From positions 1 to 64,000 of the forward strand of contig UQDS01000005.1 in NCBI GenBank assembly GCA_900539865.1: a stretch of 64,000 bases of DNA, given 5' to 3'. The notes below the pieces were generated by a model. That model did no database searches, was not told the DNA's origin, and was given only the letters and a program-made list of their open reading frames with translations. Of the stretch, positions 42,597-51,258 are shown in pieces. How positions within the stretch are numbered: the stretch's first letter is position 1; every line of letters begins with the position of its first letter. The translations under genes and the position numbers were made by a program. Source of the DNA: an uncultured Mollicutes bacterium. Lineage in GTDB: Bacteria; Bacillota_I; Bacilli_A; RFN20; CAG-288.

Positions 42597-45191
42597 ATGT
42601 TAAAACATGATAAAAATCTAAAACAGATTGATAAAAATGGTAAAGAATTTACGCAAGAAATAACACCAGCAGAGGGAAGGGTTCTGACTTTTGCATTAGC
42701 GGGTAACCCAAACTCTGGTAAGACAACGCTTTTTAATTCTTTGACTGGATCTTCTGCGTATGTAGGAAACTGGCCTGGTGTCACGGTAGAAAAGAGAAGT
42801 GGTGTTTATCAAAATAAAAGCCTTGGCAAAGCAAATGTTGTCGATCTTCCGGGCATTTATTCCCTTTCTCCTTATTCTCCGGAAGAAATTGTCTCCAGAG
42901 ATTTCTTATTAGAAGAACATCCGGATTGTGTAATCAATGTAATCGATGGAACCAATTTAGAGAGAAACCTCTATATGACCACGCAGATTATGGAAATGGA
43001 TATTCCTGTCATTGTTGCAATCAATATGATGGATGCGGTCAAAAAACAGGGAAGAGACATCGACTGTGATTTACTGTCGGACCTTCTTGGAATACCGGTT
43101 GTTCCTATTTCGGCGTTGAAGAGAGAGAATTTACACTCGTTGATGAAAAAAGCGTTTGAGGCTTCCAAAAAACCTCGAAAAGGAACTTCATTTCTCATCA
43201 ATTCTTCTCAGAAGGAAAACATCGCAAGAGCCTATCTCGTTTATCAAGAGGCTGGAAAAGAAAATCCTTTATTTCATGCAATCAAAGCTTTAGAAAATGA
43301 TGAAATTGAAATAGATAGAAATCCAGAACAGGCAAAAAAAGCGCAAGAGAGTTATCGAGGAGAAGATGATTTTGAGACTTTATCTGCCGACTTGAGATAT
43401 CAATATATCACCAATCACTTTGCAAAAGCGATTCAAGGAAAAGAAGAAAAGGCAAACGAGAAGATGACCTTATCAGATAAGATTGATAAAGTCATGACAA
43501 ACAAATGGCTCGGTATACCGCTTTTCTTAATTCTATTATTTGTTATCTTTGAATTAACTTTTTCAGAAGATTTGTTCTTCTTAAACGCAGCTGGTGTCTT
43601 CTCTGACGGTGGCCTAAATACACCTCTAGGCTGGATCGGAGCTGGTAACGGCATTTCTTCACCGGGTGTATTTCTTGCCAACTTTACCAACTATATCACA
43701 GGTTGGATAACGACATTCTTTACGGATATTGTGCTTAAAAACGCATCAACATGGGTTGTTGGATTAGTTGCGGATGGCTTGCTCGGTGGCATCTTTGCTG
43801 TCATTGGATTCTTGCCCCAGATCTTAGTGTTATTCCTGTTTTTCTCTCTGTTAGAAGACAGTGGATATATGGCGCGAGTTGCGTTTATCTTAGATCGTCT
43901 CTTCCGCAAATTCGGTCTTTCTGGCCGCGCCTTTATTCCGATGATTATGGGATTTGGCTGCAGTGTTCCGGCGATGATGAATACGAGAACACTGACTTCT
44001 GACAAAGAGCGAATTCAAACGATTCGCGTCATTCCTTTCTTCTCGTGTTCTGCAAAACTTCCTATTATCACTGCAATCTCCGGTGTTCTTCTTACCGCCT
44101 TTGCTATTCCGGGCGCAAACTTTATCACTTATGGTATCTATGTATTTGCCATGGTTGCAGCATTGATTGCGGTTCTCATTATGCACGGCACGACACAGAG
44201 AGAAGAGATTCCACCTTTTATTATGGAGTTTCCAAGCTATCATCTTCCGCAGCCTCGCGCTTTAGGAATTCATGTTTGGGATAAAGCAAAACACTTCTTT
44301 AAAAAGACTTTCTTTATCATTACGATTTCCACCTTTGCCATCTGGCTCTTTAGCCGCATTGGCTGGGATTGGCAATATTTGGGTAGAGAAGGCGTGCTCT
44401 TTGCCTATAATGACTCTGGCCTCTTGTGGGCTGTTCTTGATAATTTAGAAGGAATTTCTAGCGAAACAATTGCCAATCTTATCCAGGCAGGAAAGATGAA
44501 TGCCGAGATGACTCTTGTGGAATATCAAGCGGCGATAGAGGCTGGAATTTCAAAAGCTAACTTCTCCCTTACGGAAGTGATTCCAAATCTGAATCAATCT
44601 ATTTTAGGGTCGATTGGAACATTGATCATGCCTATTTTTACACCGATGGGATTCGGTTTACAAACGGCATATACACCCCATCTCATCGCGGGAGCTAACG
44701 GAAGTTGGGCCTTTGCGATTTCGGCTTTGACTGGTTTGGTCGCCAAAGAAAATGCAATCGGAACTTTTGGAACTTTAGCTTCTGCCTTCCAAAGCACCGG
44801 CAGCTTAGCAGGTATCCCTTCTACGGTTTATCCTGTGATCGATGTAGAAATGGACGGAGGTATCGGTGCTGTTAAGACAATTATCGAAAATACGTTTATG
44901 GTCAATAACGGCGCTTTGGTTGATCCGTTACGCACTTCTGCTTCTTTGATTTCCTTTGTCATGTTTAACGTGACAACGATTCCTTGTTTTGCTGCAGTTG
45001 CTACTGCAAAATCGGAATTGATGAATAAGAAAGCGTATCGCTATACGATTGCTTTCTGGCTCTTTGCTTCTTATATTATCGGCTGCCTTACTTATTTGGT
45101 CATTTCTTATTGGTGGACCGTCTTCTTCGTGCTTCTGGCCTTAGGTATTGTCTTTACCAGCATTTATTTTTACAACAAAAAAAGAGATTAA
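42597..45191 (+). CDS. feoB: Ferrous iron transporter FeoB (first locus)
   Basis: The 864-residue protein has an N-terminal G domain with G1 GNPNSGKTT (about residues 36-44), the VGNWPGVTVEK switch and G3 DLPG, plus a helical spacer. The membrane domain has GATE repeats, including a MGFGCSVPAMMNTRTL Cys-bearing segment (about 456-471) and an IPFFSCSAKLPI Cys-bearing segment (about 481-492). A hydrophilic loop (about residues 595-670) makes it longer than many FeoB. It imports Fe(II) across the membrane. AAGGAG lies 9 bases from the ATG. Confidence 0.96.
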   Translation: MLKHDKNLKQIDKNGKEFTQEITPAEGRVLTFALAGNPNSGKTTLFNSLTGSSAYVGNWPGVTVEKRSGVYQNKSLGKANVVDLPGIYSLSPYSPEEIVSRDFLLEEHPDCVINVIDGTNLERNLYMTTQIMEMDIPVIVAINMMDAVKKQGRDIDCDLLSDLLGIPVVPISALKRENLHSLMKKAFEASKKPRKGTSFLINSSQKENIARAYLVYQEAGKENPLFHAIKALENDEIEIDRNPEQAKKAQESYRGEDDFETLSADLRYQYITNHFAKAIQGKEEKANEKMTLSDKIDKVMTNKWLGIPLFLILLFVIFELTFSEDLFFLNAAGVFSDGGLNTPLGWIGAGNGISSPGVFLANFTNYITGWITTFFTDIVLKNASTWVVGLVADGLLGGIFAVIGFLPQILVLFLFFSLLEDSGYMARVAFILDRLFRKFGLSGRAFIPMIMGFGCSVPAMMNTRTLTSDKERIQTIRVIPFFSCSAKLPIITAISGVLLTAFAIPGANFITYGIYVFAMVAALIAVLIMHGTTQREEIPPFIMEFPSYHLPQPRALGIHVWDKAKHFFKKTFFIITISTFAIWLFSRIGWDWQYLGREGVLFAYNDSGLLWAVLDNLEGISSETIANLIQAGKMNAEMTLVEYQAAIEAGISKANFSLTEVIPNLNQSILGSIGTLIMPIFTPMGFGLQTAYTPHLIAGANGSWAFAISALTGLVAKENAIGTFGTLASAFQSTGSLAGIPSTVYPVIDVEMDGGIGAVKTIIENTFMVNNGALVDPLRTSASLISFVMFNVTTIPCFAAVATAKSELMNKKAYRYTIAFWLFASYIIGCLTYLVISYWWTVFFVLLALGIVFTSIYFYNKKRD

Positions 45192-45224
45192 AAGGCACTT
45201 CAAGCCTAAAGAAAGGAGAAATAT

Positions 45225-45464
45225 ATGAATCGGATATTTCTAGTCAATTGGGTAGATATCACAACTCTTGTTTTAGTCGCTTCCTTCTTAGCGCTGATTA
45301 TCGCATATATCGTATATCGTAAAATGCGCGGAGAGAAAATGACAGGATGCAGTTGTTCTAAAGGAAAAGATATGATCAAATATTATCATTGCCAAAAGAA
45401 GAAAGACTGCAAAAAAGAACAACAAGCGCAGAACGATACTTGTTGTTCAAAAACAGATAATTAA
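45225..45464 (+). CDS. FeoB-associated Cys-rich membrane protein
   Basis: The 79-residue protein has one transmembrane helix (about residues 12-30), the CSCSKGK motif (about 42-48), and a cysteine-rich charged tail (CQKKKDC and DTCCSK). It is of the FeoB-associated Cys-rich family found after feoB in Firmicutes. Cysteines may hand over iron. AAAGGAG lies 7 bases from the ATG. Confidence 0.85.
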   Translation: MNRIFLVNWVDITTLVLVASFLALIIAYIVYRKMRGEKMTGCSCSKGKDMIKYYHCQKKKDCKKEQQAQNDTCCSKTDN

Positions 45465-45496
45465 TCACATCCTTTGTGTTAACAGAAATCCTCTAA

Positions 45497-45525
45497 AAAG
45501 GTCGCATCCATCGGGTGCGACCTTT
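45497..45525. terminator. Bidirectional terminator between feo and the DtxR-like gene
   Basis: AAAGGTCGCA-CC pairs with GG-TGCGACCTTT, flanked by A and T runs. It sits between the convergent first feo operon and the regulator gene. Confidence 0.9.
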
Positions 45526-45535
45526 CATTTTAAGT

Positions 45536-45904
45536 TTATTTTTTGATTGCTCGGACAAAAGCTTCGTAGGTTTCATCCGATAAATCATGTTCGATCTTGC
45601 AAGCGTCTTTGGAAGCAGTTTTAGGATCGACACCAATCGAGATGAAGAAATCGCGGATGACGACATGACGATCATAGATTTTTTTGGCGATTTCTCTTCC
45701 TGCGTCCGTTAAAGAGAGAACGGATTTTTTATTTACTTTCACATATCCGGCTTCTTCTAATTTTTTTAAGGCGATCGAAACGGATGGCTTTGAAAAGCCC
45801 ATAGAATTAGCAATATCAATTGCGTGGATGCTGGTGCTTCCTTCTTGTTCTAGCATGAGGATTCTTTCTAAATAGTCTTCAGAAGATTCGTTGGTTTTGC
45901 TCAT
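45536..45904 (-). CDS. DtxR/MntR-family metal-dependent regulator
   Basis: The 122-residue protein has an N-terminal winged helix-turn-helix (NESSEDYLERILMLEQEGS, then DIANSMGFSKPSVSIALKKLEEAGYV) and a helical dimerisation/metal-binding part (EIAKKIYDRHVVIRDFF and CKIEHDLSDETYEAF). This is the two-domain MntR-like form without an SH3 domain. His and Glu/Cys positions fit metal ligands. Lying between two feo operons that share an 18-bp palindrome, it is the probable regulator of both. No such box is visible at its own promoter. Confidence 0.9.
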   Translation of the reverse strand: MSKTNESSEDYLERILMLEQEGSTSIHAIDIANSMGFSKPSVSIALKKLEEAGYVKVNKKSVLSLTDAGREIAKKIYDRHVVIRDFFISIGVDPKTASKDACKIEHDLSDETYEAFVRAIKK

Positions 45905-45980
45905 AATATTTCTCCGTTTTTTTTATTTTATCATGAAAACAAAATAAATTGAAAAAAACGCCTTTCTCTTATTGTCTTTA

Positions 45981-46008
45981 TTGATTTATATAAAGAAGAA
46001 CATATAAT
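45981..46008 (+). promoter_or_regulatory. feo: Promoter of second feo operon
   Basis: TTGATT (45981-45986) and TATAAT (46003-46008) are spaced by 16 bases, the same spacing as at the first feo operon. Confidence 0.7.
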
Positions 46009-46014
46009 AATGAT

Positions 46015-46032
46015 TGTTAGTTACTACTAACA
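46015..46032. promoter_or_regulatory. feo operator box C
   Basis: TGTTAG-TTACTA-CTAACA is a perfect 18-bp inverted repeat in the same place relative to the promoter as box B of the other operon. It shares the GTTAG-N6-CTAAC core. Confidence 0.75.
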
Positions 46033-46041
46033 GGAGGAGAT

Positions 46042-46296
46042 ATGCAGTTACCAAAAGCGAAAAAGTTCACACCGTTATGCATCGTTTCTGTTTCTGGGGA
46101 TATGAAGACAAAAAAACACTTAGAGACATTAGGACTTACACCTGGAATAGAATTAGAGCTTTTATCCACGGAGTGTGGGGCTGCGATTTTTCGTATTCAT
46201 GGATCAAGACTTGCGTTAGATTATGAAACGGCAAATCTTGTGGAAGTGGAAAATATTTCACCTTCCCAAGATATAAGGAGATATCATGCAGAATAA
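46042..46296 (+). CDS. feoA: FeoA family protein of the second feo operon
   Basis: The 84-residue FeoA-type protein has the segments SVSGDMKTKKHLETLGLTPGIELELL and FRIHGSRLALDYETANLVEVE. It matches the first FeoA of the other operon rather than the second. It overlaps feoB by 11 bases. No second FeoA gene is present in this operon. AGGAGG lies 5 bases before the ATG. Confidence 0.9.
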   Translation: MQLPKAKKFTPLCIVSVSGDMKTKKHLETLGLTPGIELELLSTECGAAIFRIHGSRLALDYETANLVEVENISPSQDIRRYHAE

Positions 46297-48883
46297 TGAG
46301 GAACAGAAAAATCAGCGCTTAAATTCCAAAGACGATGAAAGTAAAGAGATCAAAGGTGCGTTGACGATTGCTTTGGCAGGCAATCCAAACTGCGGCAAAA
46401 CAACCTTATTCAACGCCTTGACAGGTGCTACTGCTTATGTGGGAAACTGGCCTGGTGTCACTGTTGAAAGAAGATCGGGTATTTATAAAAACAAAACTTT
46501 GGGAGATTGTAATATTGTCGATCTTCCTGGTATCTATTCTCTTTCGCCTTATTCACCAGAAGAAATTGTTGCTCGAAACTTTATTTTAGAAGGAAAACCG
46601 GATTGTGTAATCAATGTCATTGATGGAACCAATCTAGAACGCAACCTTTATATGACAACGCAGATCATGGAAACGGATGTTCCCATGATTGTCGCAATCA
46701 ATATGATGGATGAAGTCTTAAAGGCTGGGAAAAAGATCGATGTTGACCTGTTATCTAAAATGTTAGGTGTACCGGTTATTCCCGTATCGGCGTTGAAGAA
46801 AGACAATCTTCATGCGATGATGGAACAGGCGATTGCAATTTCAAAGACCAAGAGAACGGGACGTTCTATTTTGGAAGATACATCGCAAAAAGGCAATGTA
46901 GAAGCTGCAAAAGAGGTCTATGTTAAAGCAGGAGTAGACAACCCCCTTTTCCATGCGATTCGCGCTATGGAAAACGATGAGATGGAAAGCAAACGCAATC
47001 CAGCGGAAGTAAAACGGGTAAAAGACCTTTATCAAGGGGAAGAACAGTTTGAATCTATTTCAGCCAATTTGCGTTATCGCTATATAACTAAAAAATTATC
47101 CGCAGCGGTATCTTTTGATGAACATGCTGAAATCAACACCCTTTCACTTTCGGATAAAATCGATCGCGTTGTGACGAACAAATACTTAGGCATCCCTCTC
47201 TTTTTAATCGTCTTATTCTTGATGTTTGAACTTACGTTTTCAGAAGATTTATTCTTCTTGAATGCTGCGGGTGTCTTTGGTGAGAATGGCCTTCATACTC
47301 CTCTTGGGTGGATCGGTTCAGGAAACGGTATCGCTTCACCGGGTGTATTCTTATCCAACTTTCTCAATTGGGTTACAGGTTGGATAACGACATTCTTTTC
47401 GGATATAGTGCTAAAAAACGCATCTCCATGGGCAGTAAGTATGGTGTCAGATGGCATTTTAGCAGGCGTCTTTGCCGTCATTGGTTTCTTACCTCAAATT
47501 CTTGTTTTGTTCTCCTTTTTCTCATTGATGGAAGACAGCGGATATATGGCCCGTGTCGCTTTTATTCTCGACCGTATTTTCAGAAGGTTTGGCCTTTCGG
47601 GCCGTTCTTTCTTACCGATGATCATGGGTCTTGGATGCGGTGTTCCGGCGATGTTAAACACGCGCACATTGACATCGGAAAAAGAAAAGATACAAACGAT
47701 TCGTGTCATTCCTTTCTTTTCGTGCTCTGCTAAGCTTCCTATCATCACAGCAATCGCTGGTGTTTTGCTCACAGTCTTTGCCATTCCCGGCGCAAACTTC
47801 ATCGTCTATGGCGTTTATGTTGTTTCTATCACAACTGCTTTGATTGCAATTTTAGTGATGCATGGAACGACTCAAAGAGAAAAGCTTCCTCCGTTTATCA
47901 TGGAATTTCCAAGCTATCATTTGCCTCAACCTTATTCGTTGGCCATCCATGTTTGGGATAAAGCGAAGCACTTCTTTAAAAAGACTTTCGCTATCATCGC
48001 TATTTCCACTTTCTTTATCTGGTTCTTTAGCCGTTTCAGTTGGTCTTGGCAATATTTAGGCCAACAGGGCATTGTCTTTGCCTACAATGATGTCGGTACG
48101 CTTTGGGCGATGGTAAAGGATGTCTCTAATATCTCCCAAGTCACTTTAGATTCTTTAATTCAAAATGGATTCATGAACGCAGAAATGACTTTAGTAGATT
48201 ATAACGAAGCAATTAAACAAGGTTTTACCAGTGTTAATTTCAATACTGTAGAAGTCATACCAAATCTGCACGATTCCATTTTGGGTTCTTTAGGTACATT
48301 GATCACCCCATTATTTACGCCGATGGGCTTTGGATTGCATACAGCCTATACACCGCATGTAGTTCAAGGTGCGAACAACGGAAGTTGGGCGTTTGTCGTT
48401 TCTGCCTTATTTGGCTTGATTGCCAAAGAAAATGCAATTGGTTCTTTTGGTACACTCGCTTCCTCTTTCCCTAGTGTCATCTCTCAATTACAAGGGGTTC
48501 AAGCGGTTATTGACACAGAGATGGATGGTGGTTTGGCAGCAGTGAAAGTCATTATTGATAACACTTTTGCTCTTCAGGCAGATGGATCGCTGAAATATCC
48601 GTTGGAAACAGCCGCTTCTTTGATTGCATTTGTCATGTTCAATGTGACAACGATTCCTTGCTTTGCTTCTGTAGCGACTGCAAAAGCGGAGCTTTCCAGC
48701 CGTAAATCATTTGGTTGGACAATTGCTTTCTGGTTGTTTGTCTCTTATCTTGTCGGTTGTCTTACTTATCTTGTCATCACACATTGGTGGACGATTTTCA
48801 TCATCATTGCTTTGCTTGGCTTTTCTTTCTTCATGATTCATTATGTGAATCTGAAAAAAGAAAGAAAAACACAAGGAGTATAA
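46286..48883 (+). CDS. feoB: Ferrous iron transporter FeoB (second locus)
   Basis: The 865-residue paralogue of the first FeoB has the same domain order: G1 GNPNCGKTT near residue 34, VGNWPGVTVER switch, and GATE membrane repeats with MGLGCGVPAMLNTRTL and IPFFSCSAKLPI. The long hydrophilic loop is shared too. Sequence identity is high throughout, down to matching stretches of DNA, so this is a duplication within the lineage. Divergence is concentrated in the spacer helices and the loop. Confidence 0.96.
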   Translation: MQNNEEQKNQRLNSKDDESKEIKGALTIALAGNPNCGKTTLFNALTGATAYVGNWPGVTVERRSGIYKNKTLGDCNIVDLPGIYSLSPYSPEEIVARNFILEGKPDCVINVIDGTNLERNLYMTTQIMETDVPMIVAINMMDEVLKAGKKIDVDLLSKMLGVPVIPVSALKKDNLHAMMEQAIAISKTKRTGRSILEDTSQKGNVEAAKEVYVKAGVDNPLFHAIRAMENDEMESKRNPAEVKRVKDLYQGEEQFESISANLRYRYITKKLSAAVSFDEHAEINTLSLSDKIDRVVTNKYLGIPLFLIVLFLMFELTFSEDLFFLNAAGVFGENGLHTPLGWIGSGNGIASPGVFLSNFLNWVTGWITTFFSDIVLKNASPWAVSMVSDGILAGVFAVIGFLPQILVLFSFFSLMEDSGYMARVAFILDRIFRRFGLSGRSFLPMIMGLGCGVPAMLNTRTLTSEKEKIQTIRVIPFFSCSAKLPIITAIAGVLLTVFAIPGANFIVYGVYVVSITTALIAILVMHGTTQREKLPPFIMEFPSYHLPQPYSLAIHVWDKAKHFFKKTFAIIAISTFFIWFFSRFSWSWQYLGQQGIVFAYNDVGTLWAMVKDVSNISQVTLDSLIQNGFMNAEMTLVDYNEAIKQGFTSVNFNTVEVIPNLHDSILGSLGTLITPLFTPMGFGLHTAYTPHVVQGANNGSWAFVVSALFGLIAKENAIGSFGTLASSFPSVISQLQGVQAVIDTEMDGGLAAVKVIIDNTFALQADGSLKYPLETAASLIAFVMFNVTTIPCFASVATAKAELSSRKSFGWTIAFWLFVSYLVGCLTYLVITHWWTIFIIIALLGFSFFMIHYVNLKKERKTQGV

Positions 48884-48884
48884 G

Positions 48885-49103
48885 ATGAATTCCTATGTCA
48901 ATTGGATCGACGTTTCTGTTGTAATTGTTGTCTCTTTGCTTGTCATCGGTTTGATCGCTTATATTATCTATTTGAAGAAGCGAGGGGAAAAGATGACTGG
49001 TTGTAGCTGTGAAAGCAAAGGGAAAGCGATGATCCGATATTACAACAAGCAAAAAAAGAAGGAAGCGAAAAGACAAAAGAGAGAGAAGAATACACAAAAT
49101 TAA
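48885..49103 (+). CDS. FeoB-associated Cys-rich membrane protein (second locus)
   Basis: The 72-residue protein has one transmembrane helix (about residues 8-28), the motif TGCSCESKGKAM (about 38-49) and a basic Lys-rich tail. It is the counterpart of the protein that ends the first feo operon but lacks its tail cysteines. It starts one base after feoB. Confidence 0.85.
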   Translation: MNSYVNWIDVSVVIVVSLLVIGLIAYIIYLKKRGEKMTGCSCESKGKAMIRYYNKQKKKEAKRQKREKNTQN

Positions 49104-49110
49104 AAAAATA

Positions 49111-49167
49111 AAAGGGGCTGTTGAATAAACCTAAAGAATAACTTAGGTTTTCACAGCACCTTTTTTT
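49111..49167 (+). terminator. Long terminator hairpin of second feo operon
   Basis: AAAGG-GCTGT-GAA-AAACCTAA pairs with TTAGGTTT-TC-ACAGC-CCTTT over about 57 bases, followed by T residues. Confidence 0.85.
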
Positions 49168-49279
49168 GATTTTAATGGAGAAAAAGACAATGATGTTCTA
49201 AGAGAGGGGTGATTTATTATTTCACTTGTGAATGCGATTTATTTTTTGTAAAATTTTTAATAGATTAAAGGTAGAAAAT

Positions 49280-50068
49280 ATGAAAGAAAGCGAAGAGAGA
49301 TTATTGCAAGATGCTATCTCGTTATACACAAAAGGAAAGTATCATAAAGCGTTTCGTAAATTTAGAAAACTGAAGGAAAATCCTTTGGCGTTGCGTTATT
49401 TGGGTGACGCGTATTATAACGGTATTGGTGGCAAAATCAATCAGAAGAAAGCGTTCGAATATTTTTCTAAAGCCGCAAAATTAAATGATGCAAGAGCAAT
49501 GTCGAATGTCGGCGTTTGTTATGCGTTAGGAACAGGAACAAACAAGGATATCGACACTGCGATAAAAATGCTGACAAAGGGAGCGGATTTAGGAGACTCT
49601 GTCGCCAATTATAATTTGGGCTATCTTTATTATCACGGAGTGGGAATTCCTGCAAACCCGCCTTACTCTGTTGACTATTTTTTAAAGTCGGCACAGAAGG
49701 GAAATATCAACGCTTGTTATTATGTTGCTGATATGTATTACAAAGGGGAATATCTTCCACAAGATAACGAAAAAGCTTTTTCTTGTTTAAAGCATGCTGC
49801 AGAAGGAAATCAAGTAGAATCCCTTCGCTTGCTCGGCCATTTTTATCAAGAGGGTATTGGCTGTGCAAAGGACGAGAAAAAAGCGTTTGAATTGTTTAGT
49901 AAAGCATCTGCTCTTGGCAATACGGATGCGATGATAGATTTGGCCTTTTGCTATAAAAACGCAAGCGGAACTTACGGCAATTTTAAAGCGACCAAAAAGC
50001 TATTGAAGAGAAGTATTCGACTTAAAAATCCGAGAGCAAAAGAAATCTATAAGAAAACAGTAAGATAG
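49280..50068 (+). CDS. Sel1-like repeat protein
   Basis: The 262-residue soluble protein is built of about six Sel1-type TPR-like repeats of 36 residues, each with the pattern A...LG..Y..G.G...D...A...F.KAA..G (for example ALRYLGDAYYNGIGG, SNVGVCYALGTGTNKD and LLGHFYQEGIGCAKDE). Such alpha-solenoids mediate protein contacts. I chose the ATG at 49280, with AAAGG 9 bases upstream. No signal peptide. The partner is unknown. Confidence 0.88.
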   Translation: MKESEERLLQDAISLYTKGKYHKAFRKFRKLKENPLALRYLGDAYYNGIGGKINQKKAFEYFSKAAKLNDARAMSNVGVCYALGTGTNKDIDTAIKMLTKGADLGDSVANYNLGYLYYHGVGIPANPPYSVDYFLKSAQKGNINACYYVADMYYKGEYLPQDNEKAFSCLKHAAEGNQVESLRLLGHFYQEGIGCAKDEKKAFELFSKASALGNTDAMIDLAFCYKNASGTYGNFKATKKLLKRSIRLKNPRAKEIYKKTVR

Positions 50069-50087
50069 ATGAACGTTTCATCTATCT
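50063..50087 (+). terminator. Terminator that includes the stop codon of the Sel1 gene
   Basis: AAGATAGATGAA pairs with TTCATCTATCTT around a short loop. The TAG stop lies inside the left arm, and a T run follows. Confidence 0.85.
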
Positions 50088-50106
50088 TTTTAAATTCATA
50101 AAACTA

Positions 50107-51144
50107 TTATTGTTTCTTCTCTTTCAAATATTTTTTTATGATTTTCATAAAGGCGGTTGGAATCGAATAGTTTTTTAAGTCCTCTAAAGAAACAAGAAGG
50201 CCGTCTGGTTTTTTATCTATTTGAATTTCATAGCAATTCATATTCCAAACTAGATGGGTAAAGACATGGGAAAAGTTTCCTAAATAGGACGTAGAATTGA
50301 CAGAATATCCCTTGTCTTTTAAATGCGTATTCAGCGTTTTTTCTTCGATGATTTTATCTTCGTTTGGCAATTGATATAGAGAGGCCAAAAGCCCGTTCTC
50401 TGGCCTTTTTTCTAAAAGTATTTTGTTTTGATAGATGATGAGGTAAACCGTTTTATCTATTGTCTTTTTACTTGTCTTTTTCTCGTTGATAGGAAATTTT
50501 AAAACAGTGCCGTTTTGATAAGATTGACAAGATCGTTGTAAAGGGCATTCTTGGCATAGAGGCTGACCATTTGGTAGACAAATCAGTTCGCCTAAATCCA
50601 TGAGAGCTTGATTGTAATCCCCAGGGCGAGCAGGGATGCCAGAAAGAAAGAACGCTTCTGCTTCTCTTTTTGCTCTTTCTTCTTTGATGCTTTTATCATA
50701 ACAGTTGAGACGGGAAAAGACGCGAAGCAAATTCCCGTCCACGCTGATATAAGGCTTTTGAAAAGCGATGGAGGCAATGGCTTTGCTTGTATATTCTCCA
50801 ATCCCAGGAAGTTTCATCAGTTCCTTAGGATCAGACGGTATGGTTCCATCATAGTCACACATCACTTTTATCGCTGCTTTTCTTAAATTCTTAACACGGC
50901 TGTAGTAACCCAACCCTTGCCATAATAAAAGACAAAAATCTTCTGAGCTTTCTGCTAAGTCTTTTAAAGTAGGTAAGTTTGATAAAAAGCGTTGATAATA
51001 TTCTTTGACAGCTTCTACTCTCGTTTGTTGCAGCATAATTTCACTGATCCAAACGTGATAGGGACTAGGATCTTCTCTCCAAGGAAGAGCGCGTCCTTTT
51101 TCTTGATAAAAGCGTAAAAGTGATTCTACATCTGTTTTGTTCAT
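50107..51144 (-). CDS. mutY: A/G-specific adenine DNA glycosylase
   Basis: The 345-residue protein has the catalytic Glu in WISEIMLQQTRVE (E35) and the HhH motif LPGIGEYTSKAIA (112-124). The Asp of SVDGNLLRVFSRL (D136) and an iron-sulfur cluster ligand set C189, C197, C200 and C206 follow. The C-terminal MutT-like domain recognises 8-oxoG. MutY removes adenine mispaired with 8-oxoguanine. It is monocistronic and complements the NUDIX enzymes in oxidative damage control. Confidence 0.96.
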   Translation of the reverse strand: MNKTDVESLLRFYQEKGRALPWREDPSPYHVWISEIMLQQTRVEAVKEYYQRFLSNLPTLKDLAESSEDFCLLLWQGLGYYSRVKNLRKAAIKVMCDYDGTIPSDPKELMKLPGIGEYTSKAIASIAFQKPYISVDGNLLRVFSRLNCYDKSIKEERAKREAEAFFLSGIPARPGDYNQALMDLGELICLPNGQPLCQECPLQRSCQSYQNGTVLKFPINEKKTSKKTIDKTVYLIIYQNKILLEKRPENGLLASLYQLPNEDKIIEEKTLNTHLKDKGYSVNSTSYLGNFSHVFTHLVWNMNCYEIQIDKKPDGLLVSLEDLKNYSIPTAFMKIIKKYLKEKKQ

Positions 51145-51258
51145 AAAGTTATTTTATTGTATTTGTAAGCGTTTTTGTTAGATATATTTGATAAAATTTA
51201 GAAAAAGTATTTCTTTTTATATATATTCATATACAATTGATACTTACGAGGAGAAAAT

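Noticed and set aside
45225..45464. FeoC-type winged-helix regulator after feoB
   Set aside because: It has a transmembrane helix and CSC motif and no winged helix, matching the FeoB-associated Cys-rich family instead.
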